From Oceanobacillus damuensis (GTDB taxonomy: Bacteria > Bacillota > Bacilli > Bacillales > Amphibacillaceae), in contig NZ_LQNF01000003.1 of assembly GCF_001618145.1 (NCBI RefSeq), positions 62,001 through 126,000 of the forward strand: 64,000 bases of DNA, written 5' to 3'. Made by a program: the position numbers and the translations under genes. Below are positions 16,548 through 25,309 of the stretch, one piece after another (position 1 is the first letter of the stretch; every line of letters begins with the position of its first letter). Under the pieces are notes generated by a model that worked only from the letters and a program-made list of their open reading frames with translations, ran no database searches and was not told the DNA's origin.

Positions 16548-17047
16548 CGACTTTCAATTATTCTCTCACTGCAATCATTTTTATCTAGATTCCAAGTGAT
16601 ATCACGAGCATACACTCCAACATTGGAAACAATATGTGATAAATATGGGAAAAATAAGTAAGAAGCACAAAGATGGTTCCCGGACTTATGCTCGTACAAA
16701 GGAACTTTATTAGAAGGATGTTTTGCACTTTTTTTCCACATAAAAATATAAGCAAAAGAACCGTTGAACTTCTTCGACCGATGGATTCTGATACTTCGAA
16801 AAATTGCTGTTTACTAAATTATCTAATTATGGTATGCTCATTTTAATTTGCATTTTGTCGAAAATAGGCGAATTTTTCGAATGGATGCCAATACCCATTA
16901 GGGGACTTTCCTGTTATTTGGCAATTTCAAATGCGAGGAACAATGAAAGAAGAAAAAGAACAACTCAGGGAAGAGCCTAGCGGTGTTTGATCTGGATCGG
17001 ATCTTGACGTTATTTCCGGATGGTTCGTTAAAAGGGAGGCTGGAATG
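16548..17047 (+). other. Spacer upstream of TRAP operon 1
   Basis: The spacer holds a promoter-like region with flanking inverted repeats (listed separately) and a 65-codon minus-strand frame at 16544-16741 that I do not accept as a gene. GGGAGG at 17034-17039 is the dctP ribosome site. Confidence 0.5.
16795..16881 (+). promoter_or_regulatory. Promoter-like site flanked by 11-bp inverted repeats
   Basis: TTTACT (16810-16815), 17 nt, TATGCT (16833-16838) could be a SigA promoter for the TRAP operon 200 nt downstream. A perfect inverted pair TTCGAAAAATT (16795-16805) and AATTTTTCGAA (16871-16881) brackets it, as expected of two operator halves or looped binding sites. TGTCGAA (16856-16862) equals the Spo0A box heptamer, which is weak evidence by itself. 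Confidence 0.45.
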
Positions 17048-18046
17048 ATGAGGTATCATTTAATTTTTATGTTAACTATTATTGCTCTGCTTATTTCCGG
17101 ATGTGGAGGTTCGGTAGCAAGTTCAAAAGACGAAAAGTTATCACTCGTTTTTGCAACAACAATGGATGATTCAGGTATCGATAAGGATATTAAGGACTTT
17201 TTTGGTAATAAAATAACTGAATTGAGTGACGACTCGATCGAAATCGAATTTTTCATGGCCGGGCAATTAGGAGGGGAGCGGGAGGCTTTGGAGCAGATGA
17301 ATATGGGAGAGATTGATATCGGCTATAGTGTATTGCAGGCCGAATTGTACTTCCCGGAATATAATGCGATTTCCATTCCTTTCCTATTTGAGGACCTTGA
17401 TTCCATGAGAGAATTTATGGACGGTAAGGTTGGCGATGAAATCAAAGAAATTGCCAGGGAAGTAGGCGGGATTATCCCAATGGGGCTGCACGGTTATGGT
17501 GCGCGCTGGACCACATCGAATGTTCCTTTTTCAAACATTGAGGAATTAAAAGGATTGAAAATAAGAATGCCGGAAATTGAGTGGTGGGTGGATGTTTGGG
17601 CTGAACTGGGAGCACTTCCGACACCAATCGCAGCTACAGAAATTGTATCTGCCTTACAAACGGGAACCGTGGACGCACAGGAAAATTTCCTTACTAACAT
17701 CGCTGGACGCCAAATGTGGGATTATCAGAAATACTTGATGAAAACAGAGCACATCCAACTGTTTCAGCAGTGGGTTGTCAGTGAGGAAACATGGGAGAAC
17801 AAGTTAAATGAAGAGCAGCGCAACATCGTCTCACAGGCAATTGACGAAACACTTGCATATGCGGATGAAATTGTAGCTGAAAGTAATGAGGCTTTTCTTG
17901 AAGAAATCGAAGCAAATGGCATGGAAATCATTTATCCCGACCAAGAAGAATTACGGGAAAAAGCACAGCCGGCAATTAAAGAAATTGTTGAAAATGAGTT
18001 AGCTCCCGGGGTGTATGAAGAAGTTAAAAAAATAATAGAAAAATAG
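17048..18046 (+). CDS. TRAP transporter substrate-binding lipoprotein (DctP), system 1
   Basis: This extracytoplasmic solute receptor of a tripartite ATP-independent periplasmic-type transporter captures an organic acid and hands it to the membrane subunits. The lipoprotein signal ends in LLISGC, so it is anchored to the outer face of the membrane. DctP-family sequence follows (QLGGEREALEQMNMGEIDIG, LKGLKIRMPE with the carboxylate-binding Arg, and VDAQENFLTNI). ATG 17048 is favoured over 17045 by its 8-nt distance from GGGAGG. It has 332 residues, the normal length. It heads a five-gene operon with the two membrane subunits, an HMG-CoA-lyase-like enzyme and a CoA-transferase. Confidence 0.95.
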   Translation: MRYHLIFMLTIIALLISGCGGSVASSKDEKLSLVFATTMDDSGIDKDIKDFFGNKITELSDDSIEIEFFMAGQLGGEREALEQMNMGEIDIGYSVLQAELYFPEYNAISIPFLFEDLDSMREFMDGKVGDEIKEIAREVGGIIPMGLHGYGARWTTSNVPFSNIEELKGLKIRMPEIEWWVDVWAELGALPTPIAATEIVSALQTGTVDAQENFLTNIAGRQMWDYQKYLMKTEHIQLFQQWVVSEETWENKLNEEQRNIVSQAIDETLAYADEIVAESNEAFLEEIEANGMEIIYPDQEELREKAQPAIKEIVENELAPGVYEEVKKIIEK

Positions 18047-18076
18047 AATGATAGATTCACGATGAGGAGGGAGCAC

Positions 18077-18589
18077 ATGCAAAAACTGTATAGAAAAGTG
18101 ATGGCAGGCGTCACTTTTCTGATCGAACATCTTGCAACAATTTTATTTATTTTGTTTTTTATTGTAGTAATCCTGCAAATTTTCTTCCGTTTTGTATTGA
18201 ACATGCCATTGACCTGGAGTGAAGAAGCTTCCAGATATTTGAACTTATGGTCGGTATTACTCGGTGCAGCGCTTGCAGTGAAATATAAAGACCATTTACG
18301 GGTAGATTTGATCGATGATTTGGTAAAAAGATGGCCATACAGGGCGCAGGTAGGATTTTACATGTTTACAACGGTTATTTCTTCGCTAGTGGCGTTAAGC
18401 TTTCTGACCGGGAGTATAAAAATGACGATCGATCGCTGGCACATTCCATTAACGATGGTGCCGATCTCGCAAGGTGTTCTATATCTGGCTTTATTCACCA
18501 GTTCGTTGCTTATGTTAGGCTACTTTGCCCATCACCTTGTTCGTTACATCATTGATTTCAGGAGAAATGAAGGCGGTGATGTCAAATGA
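18077..18589 (+). CDS. TRAP transporter small permease (DctQ), system 1
   Basis: A 170-residue four-helix membrane protein with the DctQ motif RFVLNMPLTWSEEASRYL. It joins the large permease to form the sodium-driven membrane part. AGGAGGGAG at 18065-18073 places the start at ATG 18077; ATG 18062 lies before it. Its TGA overlaps the start of dctM by 4 nt (ATGA). Confidence 0.93.
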   Translation: MQKLYRKVMAGVTFLIEHLATILFILFFIVVILQIFFRFVLNMPLTWSEEASRYLNLWSVLLGAALAVKYKDHLRVDLIDDLVKRWPYRAQVGFYMFTTVISSLVALSFLTGSIKMTIDRWHIPLTMVPISQGVLYLALFTSSLLMLGYFAHHLVRYIIDFRRNEGGDVK

Positions 18590-19875
18590 TCATGATTATT
18601 ATGCTACTGACCTTAGTAGTCGCACTTATTATCGGTATTCCAGCCGTTTTTTCAATGGGTATCGCTACACTTACATATTTTCTGTTAGACCGCGGATTGT
18701 TTGAAATTCCTGATATCCTGATTGCGCAGCGTATCGTTTTTGGGCTGGATAGTTTTACATTGCTGGCAATACCGTTATTCCTGCTTGTTGGTAAGGTTAT
18801 GAATGAATCCAATGTGACAACCCGCTTATTTGATTTTGCTAAAGCATTGGTAGGTCATCTGAAGGGCGGAATGGGCCAGGTGAATATTTTGGCAAGTGTC
18901 ATTTTTGCCGGTATGAGTGGATCGGCAACTGCGGATGCTGCAGGCCTTGGCGCAGTTGAAATCAAGGCAATGAATGATGCGAAATATCCGAAGAAATTCT
19001 CTGCAAGTATTACAGCAGCTTCTTCCTTGATTGGACCGATTATCCCACCAAGTATTCCAGTTGTCCTCTATGCGATTGTTGCTGGTGTGTCTGTCAATAA
19101 GCTGTTGATCGCAGGAATTATTCCAGGGATATTAATGGCTGTCACCTTAAGTATTTTTGTGGCAATTCAAGCGACCAGAAATAATTTCCCTACAGAAGCA
19201 AGGGCTTCTCTGAGAAAAATAGCAAGTACAGCCAAAAAAGCATTCCTGCCTGTATTAACACCTGTTATTTTAATTGGTGGTGTGCTGACGGGGGTATTTA
19301 CTGCTACAGAAGCTGCAGCTGTTGGAGCATTGTATGCCATTATTTTATCAACTGTCATATACCGGACAATTACGCTTCCGCATTTATATCAAATTTTCAA
19401 ACAGACGATGCGTGACAGCGCGGTAATTATGATTATTCTAGGGGTAGCTAATATATTTGCATGGATCTTGATTCGCGAGCGTGTTCCAGTTACGTTTGCA
19501 AATACAATTACAGCAATTACAGATAACTACTATTTTGTGATGGGATTCTGTCTTGTATTCTTGCTCTTATTAGGAATGTTTCTATCATCGATTGTTTCCA
19601 TTACCATTGCAACGCCTGTTTTGGTACCACTGATTATGGAAGTGGGAGGAGATCCGCTGCATTTTGGAATTATCATGATTGTAGCTTTAATGATCGGTGA
19701 GATCACACCGCCGTTCGGCATGGTTTTGTTTGCCATTACAAGGGTTGGGAATATACCGTTTAGCGAATTGGTCCGGGGTGTCGTTCCTTATATCATTCCA
19801 ATTTTAATATTACTGGTTATACTTATTATTTTCCCATCAATCGTTACATTCTTACCTGATTTATTCCTATCATGA
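18586..19875 (+). CDS. TRAP transporter large permease (DctM), system 1
   Basis: This 429-residue, roughly 12-helix subunit carries out sodium-linked substrate translocation. Typical DctM sequences are seen: GSATADAAGLGAVEI, ASSLIGPIIPPSIPVVLYA and TPVLVPLI / GEITPPFGMVLF. It overlaps dctQ by 4 nt, showing coupled translation. The substrate is not given by sequence; downstream enzymes suggest a hydroxylated branched dicarboxylate. Confidence 0.95.
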   Translation: MIMIIMLLTLVVALIIGIPAVFSMGIATLTYFLLDRGLFEIPDILIAQRIVFGLDSFTLLAIPLFLLVGKVMNESNVTTRLFDFAKALVGHLKGGMGQVNILASVIFAGMSGSATADAAGLGAVEIKAMNDAKYPKKFSASITAASSLIGPIIPPSIPVVLYAIVAGVSVNKLLIAGIIPGILMAVTLSIFVAIQATRNNFPTEARASLRKIASTAKKAFLPVLTPVILIGGVLTGVFTATEAAAVGALYAIILSTVIYRTITLPHLYQIFKQTMRDSAVIMIILGVANIFAWILIRERVPVTFANTITAITDNYYFVMGFCLVFLLLLGMFLSSIVSITIATPVLVPLIMEVGGDPLHFGIIMIVALMIGEITPPFGMVLFAITRVGNIPFSELVRGVVPYIIPILILLVILIIFPSIVTFLPDLFLS

Positions 19876-19891
19876 ATGGAGATGAATTTTT

Positions 19892-20797
19892 TTGGAAAAT
19901 GAAAAAGTAATTTTAACTGATGTAACTGGCAGAGATGGTTTTCAAATGGAAGATTGGGTGGAAACAGAGGATAAAGTCAGGATTATCAATGAAATTATTG
20001 CTGCTGGTGTGAAACGAATCGAGGCGACTTCCTTCGTTTCACCACGAGCGGTTCCTCAATTGAAAGATGCTAAAGAAGTAATCAAACAGATTAATCGCGA
20101 AAATGTACGTGTTATTACGCTTATTCCCAACGTAAGAGGGGCAGAATTTGCCTTGGAGTCTGACGTGGATGAAGTCAATGTGGTGGTTTCAGTCAGTGAA
20201 ACACATAATCGGAAAAACGTAAATAATACGGTAGATGAATCGATAGCAGGCATTGCTGAGATAAATCGATTAATGCAATCTGGTGGTAAAAAGGTAAATG
20301 TAGGTTTAGCAACAACGTTTGGTTGTCCGTTTGAAGGTCTATATGAAGTGGACCGGGTAACAGAGGTTATTAATAAGCTGACAGCCAAGGGATTAAATAG
20401 CTTTATGCTTGCAGACACGACAGGCATGGCAAATCCATTACAGGTTTCCAGTTTTGTAAATAGTCTAAAAGCTGACTTTCCAGATGTGGGCCTTAGTTTA
20501 CATCTTCATAATACAAGGGGAATGGGACTGGCAAACGTACTTGCTGGTTACGAAGCAGGGATCAGGAACTTTGATGCATCACTTGGCGGAATCGGTGGCT
20601 GCCCCTTTGCACCGGGAGCTACCGGAAATGTGGCCTTGGAAGATGTTGCCCATATGTTTGATCAGATGAATATTCCGATTGATCCCGATTTGAATAAGTT
20701 GATAGCAGCTGCCAGAGATCTGGAGCAAGTGTTGGGCTATAAGCTACCGGGACAAGTGATGAAGGCGGGTCAATCCACCGATTTGCATCAGGTATAA
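19892..20797 (+). CDS. Hydroxymethylglutaryl-CoA lyase-family enzyme
   Basis: The protein is a DRE-TIM metallolyase of the HMG-CoA lyase group, which splits a 3-hydroxyacyl-CoA into a keto acid and acetyl-CoA (or a homologous pair). Visible are DVTGRDGFQ (Asp metal ligand and catalytic Arg), the SFVSPRAVPQ loop, HLHNTRG with the metal histidines, and the lyase signature GGIGGCPFAPGATGN with its catalytic Cys. It has 301 residues, full length. The start is TTG 19892, with GGAGATGA before it, 16 nt after dctM. The next gene activates acids with CoA, so the lyase probably cleaves the imported acid; 3-hydroxy-3-methylglutarate or a citramalate-like acid are candidates. Confidence 0.9.
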   Translation: MENEKVILTDVTGRDGFQMEDWVETEDKVRIINEIIAAGVKRIEATSFVSPRAVPQLKDAKEVIKQINRENVRVITLIPNVRGAEFALESDVDEVNVVVSVSETHNRKNVNNTVDESIAGIAEINRLMQSGGKKVNVGLATTFGCPFEGLYEVDRVTEVINKLTAKGLNSFMLADTTGMANPLQVSSFVNSLKADFPDVGLSLHLHNTRGMGLANVLAGYEAGIRNFDASLGGIGGCPFAPGATGNVALEDVAHMFDQMNIPIDPDLNKLIAAARDLEQVLGYKLPGQVMKAGQSTDLHQV

Positions 20798-20816
20798 TAG
20801 AGGGGAGACATAACGA

Positions 20817-22037
20817 ATGGCATTAGATAATATGAAAGAAAACAAACCATTACAGGATATTAAAGTACTCGAATTCGGTTCCTTTATAGCAGGCCCTTTT
20901 TGTTCCAGATTAATGGCAGACTTCGGAGCAGAGGTCATTAAGATTGAATCCCCTGCAAATGGTGATCCTTTACGAAACTGGGGATCTGCTAAGTATAAAG
21001 GCGAATCATTATGGTGGCCGATCCAGGCAAGGAATAAAAAGTGTGTCACCTTAAATTTAAAAGAAAATGAAGGACAGGAAATTGCTAAAAAGTTAGTGAA
21101 AGAAGCGGATATCGTCATAGAAAATTTCCGTCCGGGTACGATGGAAAAATGGGGACTGGGTTATGATGATTTGAAGGAAATAAATCCTTCTATTATAATG
21201 GTGCGAATTTCCGGCTTTGGTCAGACTGGTCCATATAAAGATAAAGCAGGATTTGGGAGTGTCGGGGAAGCAATGGGTGGTCTTAAACATATCACTGGTT
21301 ATCCGGATCGACCCCCTACTCGTGTTGGGGTTTCCATTGGTGATTCACTGGCAGCAATGTTCGGCGTAATCGGTGCTCTCATGGCACTTCATTATCGGGA
21401 TCAATCACCGGATAGGCAAGGGCAATTAGTTGATACCGCATTATATGAATCTGTTTTTGCTATCATGGAAAGCAGTTTAACCGAATATATGAAGGTTGGC
21501 GCAATCAGAGAACGGACGGGAACGATCTTACCGGGCGTTGCACCGTCAAATAATTATCCTACGAAATGTGGCAAATGGATTGTTATTGGAGCGAACGCAG
21601 ATAATATTTTTAAACGATTGACGCAAGTGATGAATATGGAAGAGCTATCTGAAGATGAAAGATTTTCAAGCCATAATGCAAGAGGAAAGAATCAGGAGGA
21701 ACTGGATTCCATTATTTCAGAATGGACAGCAACCTATGAATTGGAACCTTTGACACAAATGCTTGATGAAGCAGGCGTCCCTGCCGGCGGTATTTATAAT
21801 GCAGAAGATATCGCGGACGACATCCATTATCAAATGCGGGATATGATTTTAAAGATTACAGACAAAAAACTTGGCGAACTCCACATGCCAGGTGTCGTAC
21901 CGAAATTAAGCGAAACCCCTGGTGCAGTGGAATGGACAGGACCAGAGCTTGGTGAGCATAATGAGGAAGTGTATAAGAATTTATTGGGGTATAGTAATAG
22001 AGAGTATGAAGAATTAAAGAATAAAGGGGTAATATAG
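20817..22037 (+). CDS. Class III CoA-transferase (CaiB/BaiF family)
   Basis: A 406-residue formyl-CoA transferase-family protein that moves CoA between carboxylic acids. The conserved N-terminus (VLEFGSFIAGPFCSRLMADFGAEVIKIE) and the family's catalytic Asp in the region VDTALYESVFA (about residue 205) are present. It has no signal or membrane segment. It lies 19 nt after the lyase and ends the operon. Together the two enzymes fit a scheme in which the TRAP-imported acid receives CoA from succinyl- or acetyl-CoA and is then cleaved. That scheme is inference; each family assignment is firm. Confidence 0.92.
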   Translation: MALDNMKENKPLQDIKVLEFGSFIAGPFCSRLMADFGAEVIKIESPANGDPLRNWGSAKYKGESLWWPIQARNKKCVTLNLKENEGQEIAKKLVKEADIVIENFRPGTMEKWGLGYDDLKEINPSIIMVRISGFGQTGPYKDKAGFGSVGEAMGGLKHITGYPDRPPTRVGVSIGDSLAAMFGVIGALMALHYRDQSPDRQGQLVDTALYESVFAIMESSLTEYMKVGAIRERTGTILPGVAPSNNYPTKCGKWIVIGANADNIFKRLTQVMNMEELSEDERFSSHNARGKNQEELDSIISEWTATYELEPLTQMLDEAGVPAGGIYNAEDIADDIHYQMRDMILKITDKKLGELHMPGVVPKLSETPGAVEWTGPELGEHNEEVYKNLLGYSNREYEELKNKGVI

Positions 22038-22054
22038 GTGCCTGTCACTCCCCG
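22037..22054. repeat. Short REP-like repeat GGTGCCTGTCACTCCCCG, copy 1
   Basis: The 18-mer recurs inverted at 49645-49662 with 17 of 18 bases, and its 12-nt part TGTCACTCCCCG recurs at 31057-31068. All three lie between genes, close behind stop codons. Behind this copy, up to TAG near 22135, a frame reads VEEFFAWKNDPDFLDDCEVKL, perhaps the tail of a lost gene. Confidence 0.6.
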
Positions 22055-22205
22055 AGTTTTGTGGTAATATGTCGAAGAGTTTTTTGCTTGGAAGAATGAC
22101 CCTGACTTTTTGGATGATTGTGAAGTGAAACTTTAGGGGACGGAGGAACATCCATAAAATAAAGTTAACCATCTCCGCTCATGTCAAGCAACCCAACATG
22201 TATCC

Positions 22206-22261
22206 AAATGAAAGAGAGATATCCCCAAAGCATATGAGTTTTGGGGATGTCTCTCTCATTT
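22206..22261. terminator. Bidirectional terminator between the CoA-transferase and dsdA genes
   Basis: AAATGAAAGAGAGATATCCCC (22206-22226, arm to 22229) pairs with the mirror arm at 22240-22261 over about 22 bp with two mismatches. It separates convergent genes. Confidence 0.85.
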
Positions 22262-22287
22262 AAGTGTAGAAAACCCTAATATTAAAA

Positions 22288-23655
22288 TCAATCCTTATTT
22301 TTAATCTCTAACCCCAATCGATAATAACCTTCCATTACCTCCTCAGGTACCATACTTCCACCAGTTCCCCAAGCGATATGTGTTGCATTCGTCATTTTTT
22401 GTTCCAAATGTTTATCTTTCAAATATTTTTGCCCGGCCGGATTTTTAAATAATTGGACAGGCCCGTGAACACCAGCAAGTGCGGATGGCTCCAAACGAAT
22501 ATTCTCTGTATCTATTAGGCTGCTTAATAAACCATATAATGTTTGATCATCTACTGTATAACTTCCGCTGATTAAATTTTCCAGCGTCTTACCAACAAAG
22601 CCAGACGGTCTTCCAACCGCAAGCCCATCTGCATCTGTAATATTATCGATGCCGAAATCCTGGACTGAAATTTTATCATGTTTACCTGTCATGAGGCCGA
22701 TCAGCATGGACGGTGAATGCGTAGGTTCAGCGATAAAGCAATGTACGTGATCTTTAAATATCATTTTCAGTCCAAATGCAACGCCACCCGGACCCCCACC
22801 AACTCCACATGGGAGATATACGAATAATGGATGATCCTGATCCACGACCACATTCATTTCATCCAGTTGTTTTTTCAATCTCGTTGCCGCTACAGCATAT
22901 CCTAAAAATAGATTTATCGAATTTTCATCATCCACAAAATAACTATTTGCGTCTAAATCTGATTGCTTTCTTCCTTCTTCTACCGCTTTCCCATAATCAG
23001 AAGTATGCTCAATGACGGTTACACCCTTTTCGCGAAGCAAATTCTTTTTCCATTGTTTAGCATCAACTGACATATGGACGGTTACGTTAAATCCAAGCTT
23101 CGCACCGATAATTCCGATACTTAGCCCTAAATTACCTGTCGATCCTACAACGATCGAGTAATCAGAAAAAAAGTCTCTGAATTTCTGACTATGGATGATA
23201 GCGTAATCGTCGTCCATCGTCATCATTCCATGTTCTATAGCCAAATCTTCAGCATATTTTAACACTTCATAAATACCGCCTCTTGCTTTAATCGAACCAG
23301 AAACAGCAAGATGACTGTCACATTTCAATAATAGGTCCCCATCCACTTTTTGCTGGAACATTTCTTCAAGACAACGATGCATTTCTGGTATCTCGACCGT
23401 AGGGGACTCGATTATTCCGTTTAATTCTCCAGTTTCAGGAAAGGCCTCAGCGATATACGGAGCAAATCGCTGTAATCTTTCTTCTGCTTTTTTAACGTCC
23501 TCTTCAGTCAGTGAAATGTTATGTAATGCATCCTCAAAAGATAAGTAGTTCGGATTTTCCCAAAATACTTCTTTGGTAGAGATGATCTTCTCCAGCAGCG
23601 GATAGTCATTTTTCCATTGCTTTATTGTTTTGCCTGCGATTAATTGGTTGTTCAT
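22288..23655 (-). CDS. dsdA: D-serine ammonia-lyase (D-serine dehydratase)
   Basis: DsdA is a PLP enzyme turning D-serine into pyruvate and ammonia, removing a toxic D-amino acid or using it as carbon. The PLP lysine is Lys123 in SGSIKARGG, and the phosphate loop GVGGGPGGV is present, with [10 protein letters not shown]-like C-terminal sequence (here [11 protein letters not shown]). It has 455 residues, close to the family norm. AGGAGG precedes ATG 23655 by 9 nt on the minus strand. It is monocistronic and divergent from the gntR gene, with a 270-nt shared spacer. Confidence 0.95.
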   Translation of the reverse strand: MNNQLIAGKTIKQWKNDYPLLEKIISTKEVFWENPNYLSFEDALHNISLTEEDVKKAEERLQRFAPYIAEAFPETGELNGIIESPTVEIPEMHRCLEEMFQQKVDGDLLLKCDSHLAVSGSIKARGGIYEVLKYAEDLAIEHGMMTMDDDYAIIHSQKFRDFFSDYSIVVGSTGNLGLSIGIIGAKLGFNVTVHMSVDAKQWKKNLLREKGVTVIEHTSDYGKAVEEGRKQSDLDANSYFVDDENSINLFLGYAVAATRLKKQLDEMNVVVDQDHPLFVYLPCGVGGGPGGVAFGLKMIFKDHVHCFIAEPTHSPSMLIGLMTGKHDKISVQDFGIDNITDADGLAVGRPSGFVGKTLENLISGSYTVDDQTLYGLLSSLIDTENIRLEPSALAGVHGPVQLFKNPAGQKYLKDKHLEQKMTNATHIAWGTGGSMVPEEVMEGYYRLGLEIKNKD

Positions 23656-23840
23656 TTGTGTTTGCCTCCTAATGGTAAAATGTCTGGGCTATTATTTGGG
23701 TGTTCTTTAAATAAATTATAGTAGAAATAAAAAGAAGTGACCACTGAAGTATAGCTAAACAAATGAGATAGAACCGAAATGCCGATTAGGAACTAAATTG
23801 AATTTCTAGTCAAATTAAAAGTTGATATTTTTTATACATA

Positions 23841-23880
23841 TTGACAATTCAGAAATATATAATGTATTATGTATACATAA
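23841..23880 (+). promoter_or_regulatory. Promoter and palindromic operator of the gntR operon
   Basis: TTGACA (23841-23846), 18 nt, TATTAT (23865-23870). The perfect 14-bp palindrome TTATGTATACATAA (23867-23880) covers the -10 box and start region. FadR-subfamily GntR proteins often bind such GTATAC-centred palindromes, so autorepression by the following gene is likely. Confidence 0.7.
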
Positions 23881-23926
23881 CACAGAATACATGTATGAGT
23901 TTATTATGATTTATGGAGTGAAATAC

Positions 23927-24577
23927 ATGAAGCCAATTGCTAAAAGGAAAACAACAAAAGAAATGGTCTATGAGCAATTAAAGAGAGCAATCTTAAATGG
24001 AGATATCAACCATACCGAAATTTTAACGGAGACTTATTTAGCCAACTCCTTGAATACATCACGTACACCAATTAGAGAGGCTGTTGCAGACCTTATAAAA
24101 GAGGGGTTGCTCATTCATATTCAAAGAAAAGGTTTCTGTGTAAGGAAAATTGAAGATCATGAAATGGAACAAATTCTTTATCTTAGATCTTCGATAGAAA
24201 TGAAAGGGGTTACACTATTAGCCAAAACAGTTTCTTCAGATGAAATAGAAATTCTAAATTCTATTATCTCTGGGCAACAGGATGCAATAAAAAATCAAGA
24301 CCGAATAAAATATATAGAATTAGATCAAATCTTCCACAGACAGATACTAAAATTTTCAAATCAAAACCTATTGGAAGGCATATTACAGGAACTTTACAAT
24401 CTAAGCTTATTAATAGGGCATGCGGCTATTATGAAAGAAGGTAGAATGGAAGAAGTTATTCAAGAACATAAAAATATTGTTAAAGCACTGGAAAAGAAAA
24501 ACGAATATAACGCAGCTGAACTTATGAAAGAACATTTATTGATTACAGGTGCAAGTGTAAGGAAGGGAAAAAATTAG
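23927..24577 (+). CDS. GntR-family (FadR subfamily) transcriptional regulator
   Basis: The protein has an N-terminal winged helix (about 10-75: LTETYLANSLNTSRTPIREAVADLIKEGLL, the GntR hallmark) and an all-helical FCD ligand domain (about 80-210). The FCD metal/ligand residues include Asp and His in ELDQIFHRQIL and His in VIQEHKNIV. GGAG lies 8 nt before ATG 23927 (216 residues); the open frame reaches back to 23822, but that part covers the promoter and operator. It heads the operon with DUF2848, nitrilase, cupin remnant and TRAP system 2, and probably represses it until the substrate or a derived acid binds. Confidence 0.93.
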   Translation: MKPIAKRKTTKEMVYEQLKRAILNGDINHTEILTETYLANSLNTSRTPIREAVADLIKEGLLIHIQRKGFCVRKIEDHEMEQILYLRSSIEMKGVTLLAKTVSSDEIEILNSIISGQQDAIKNQDRIKYIELDQIFHRQILKFSNQNLLEGILQELYNLSLLIGHAAIMKEGRMEEVIQEHKNIVKALEKKNEYNAAELMKEHLLITGASVRKGKN

Positions 24578-24620
24578 ATTTCCTTTATCAAAAAAGAGCA
24601 GACATTATGGAGGGGTTAAA

Positions 24621-25304
24621 ATGGATAAATTAAAGTATAAATTAGAGGTTAATAGAAATGAAAAGGAACTTGAGATTACTCGTGCTTATTGTATTGGTTA
24701 TACTGGAAGAAATAAGGAGAAAACAATGGAACATATAAAGGAGCTGGCCGAGATTGGTATTCCAGAGCCTAAAGAAATTCCGATGCTCTATCCCGTTCGT
24801 ACGAGTAGTTTAAATCAGGTCCATCGAATTGAAGTTCTTGGAAATGAAACAAGTGGGGAAGCTGAAATAGTACTAGTATTCGGAAATTCTGAAGATGAAG
24901 TTTATGTCACTGTTGGGAGTGACCATACAGATCGTGCATTGGAAGAGACTGATATTAATAAATCTAAACAAGTATGTGATAAGCCATTTGCAAAAAAGGC
25001 ATGGTTACTTAAAGATGTTATTGATCATTGGGATTTCCTGGAACTTTACTCTGAAGTCTACATTGATGGAGAATGGAAGGAATACCAAAGAGATAAAATC
25101 TCAATGATTCTCTCTTTTGAAGAAATAAAGGGTTATTTGAATAAAAAAGATGTGCCTTTAAATAATAGCATATTCTTTTCTGGCACGGTTCCGTTACTTG
25201 ACGGGTTTCATTATGGAACAAAATTTAGAATGATTTTTAAAGACCCTATTAGAAATCAAGAAATTGTATCAGGCTATGACATCAACAATATTGAAAGGTG
25301 GTAA
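24621..25304 (+). CDS. DUF2848-family protein
   Basis: The 227-residue sequence matches DUF2848 (for example IGYTGRN near the start, TSGEAEIVLVFG, VGSDHTDRALEE and KQVCDKPFAKKAW, then DHWDFLELYSEV). The family is thought to share the fold of fumarylacetoacetate-hydrolase-type enzymes, and an enzymatic role on an organic acid fits the adjoining TRAP transporter, but no reaction is established. There is no signal peptide. The start ATG follows TATGGAGGGG; the stop overlaps one possible start of the next gene. Confidence 0.8.
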   Translation: MDKLKYKLEVNRNEKELEITRAYCIGYTGRNKEKTMEHIKELAEIGIPEPKEIPMLYPVRTSSLNQVHRIEVLGNETSGEAEIVLVFGNSEDEVYVTVGSDHTDRALEETDINKSKQVCDKPFAKKAWLLKDVIDHWDFLELYSEVYIDGEWKEYQRDKISMILSFEEIKGYLNKKDVPLNNSIFFSGTVPLLDGFHYGTKFRMIFKDPIRNQEIVSGYDINNIERW

Positions 25305-25309
25305 TGATA

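Noticed and set aside
16544-16741. 65-codon minus-strand frame upstream of the RacA-like gene
   Set aside because: There is no ribosome site, the amino acid composition is odd, and it lies in the spacer leading to the TRAP operon.
17048-22037. TRAP operon 1 as a C4-dicarboxylate (succinate/malate) system
   Set aside because: The lyase and CoA-transferase directly behind it would have no purpose for plain C4 acids, and no DctBD-type or other two-component regulator is linked.
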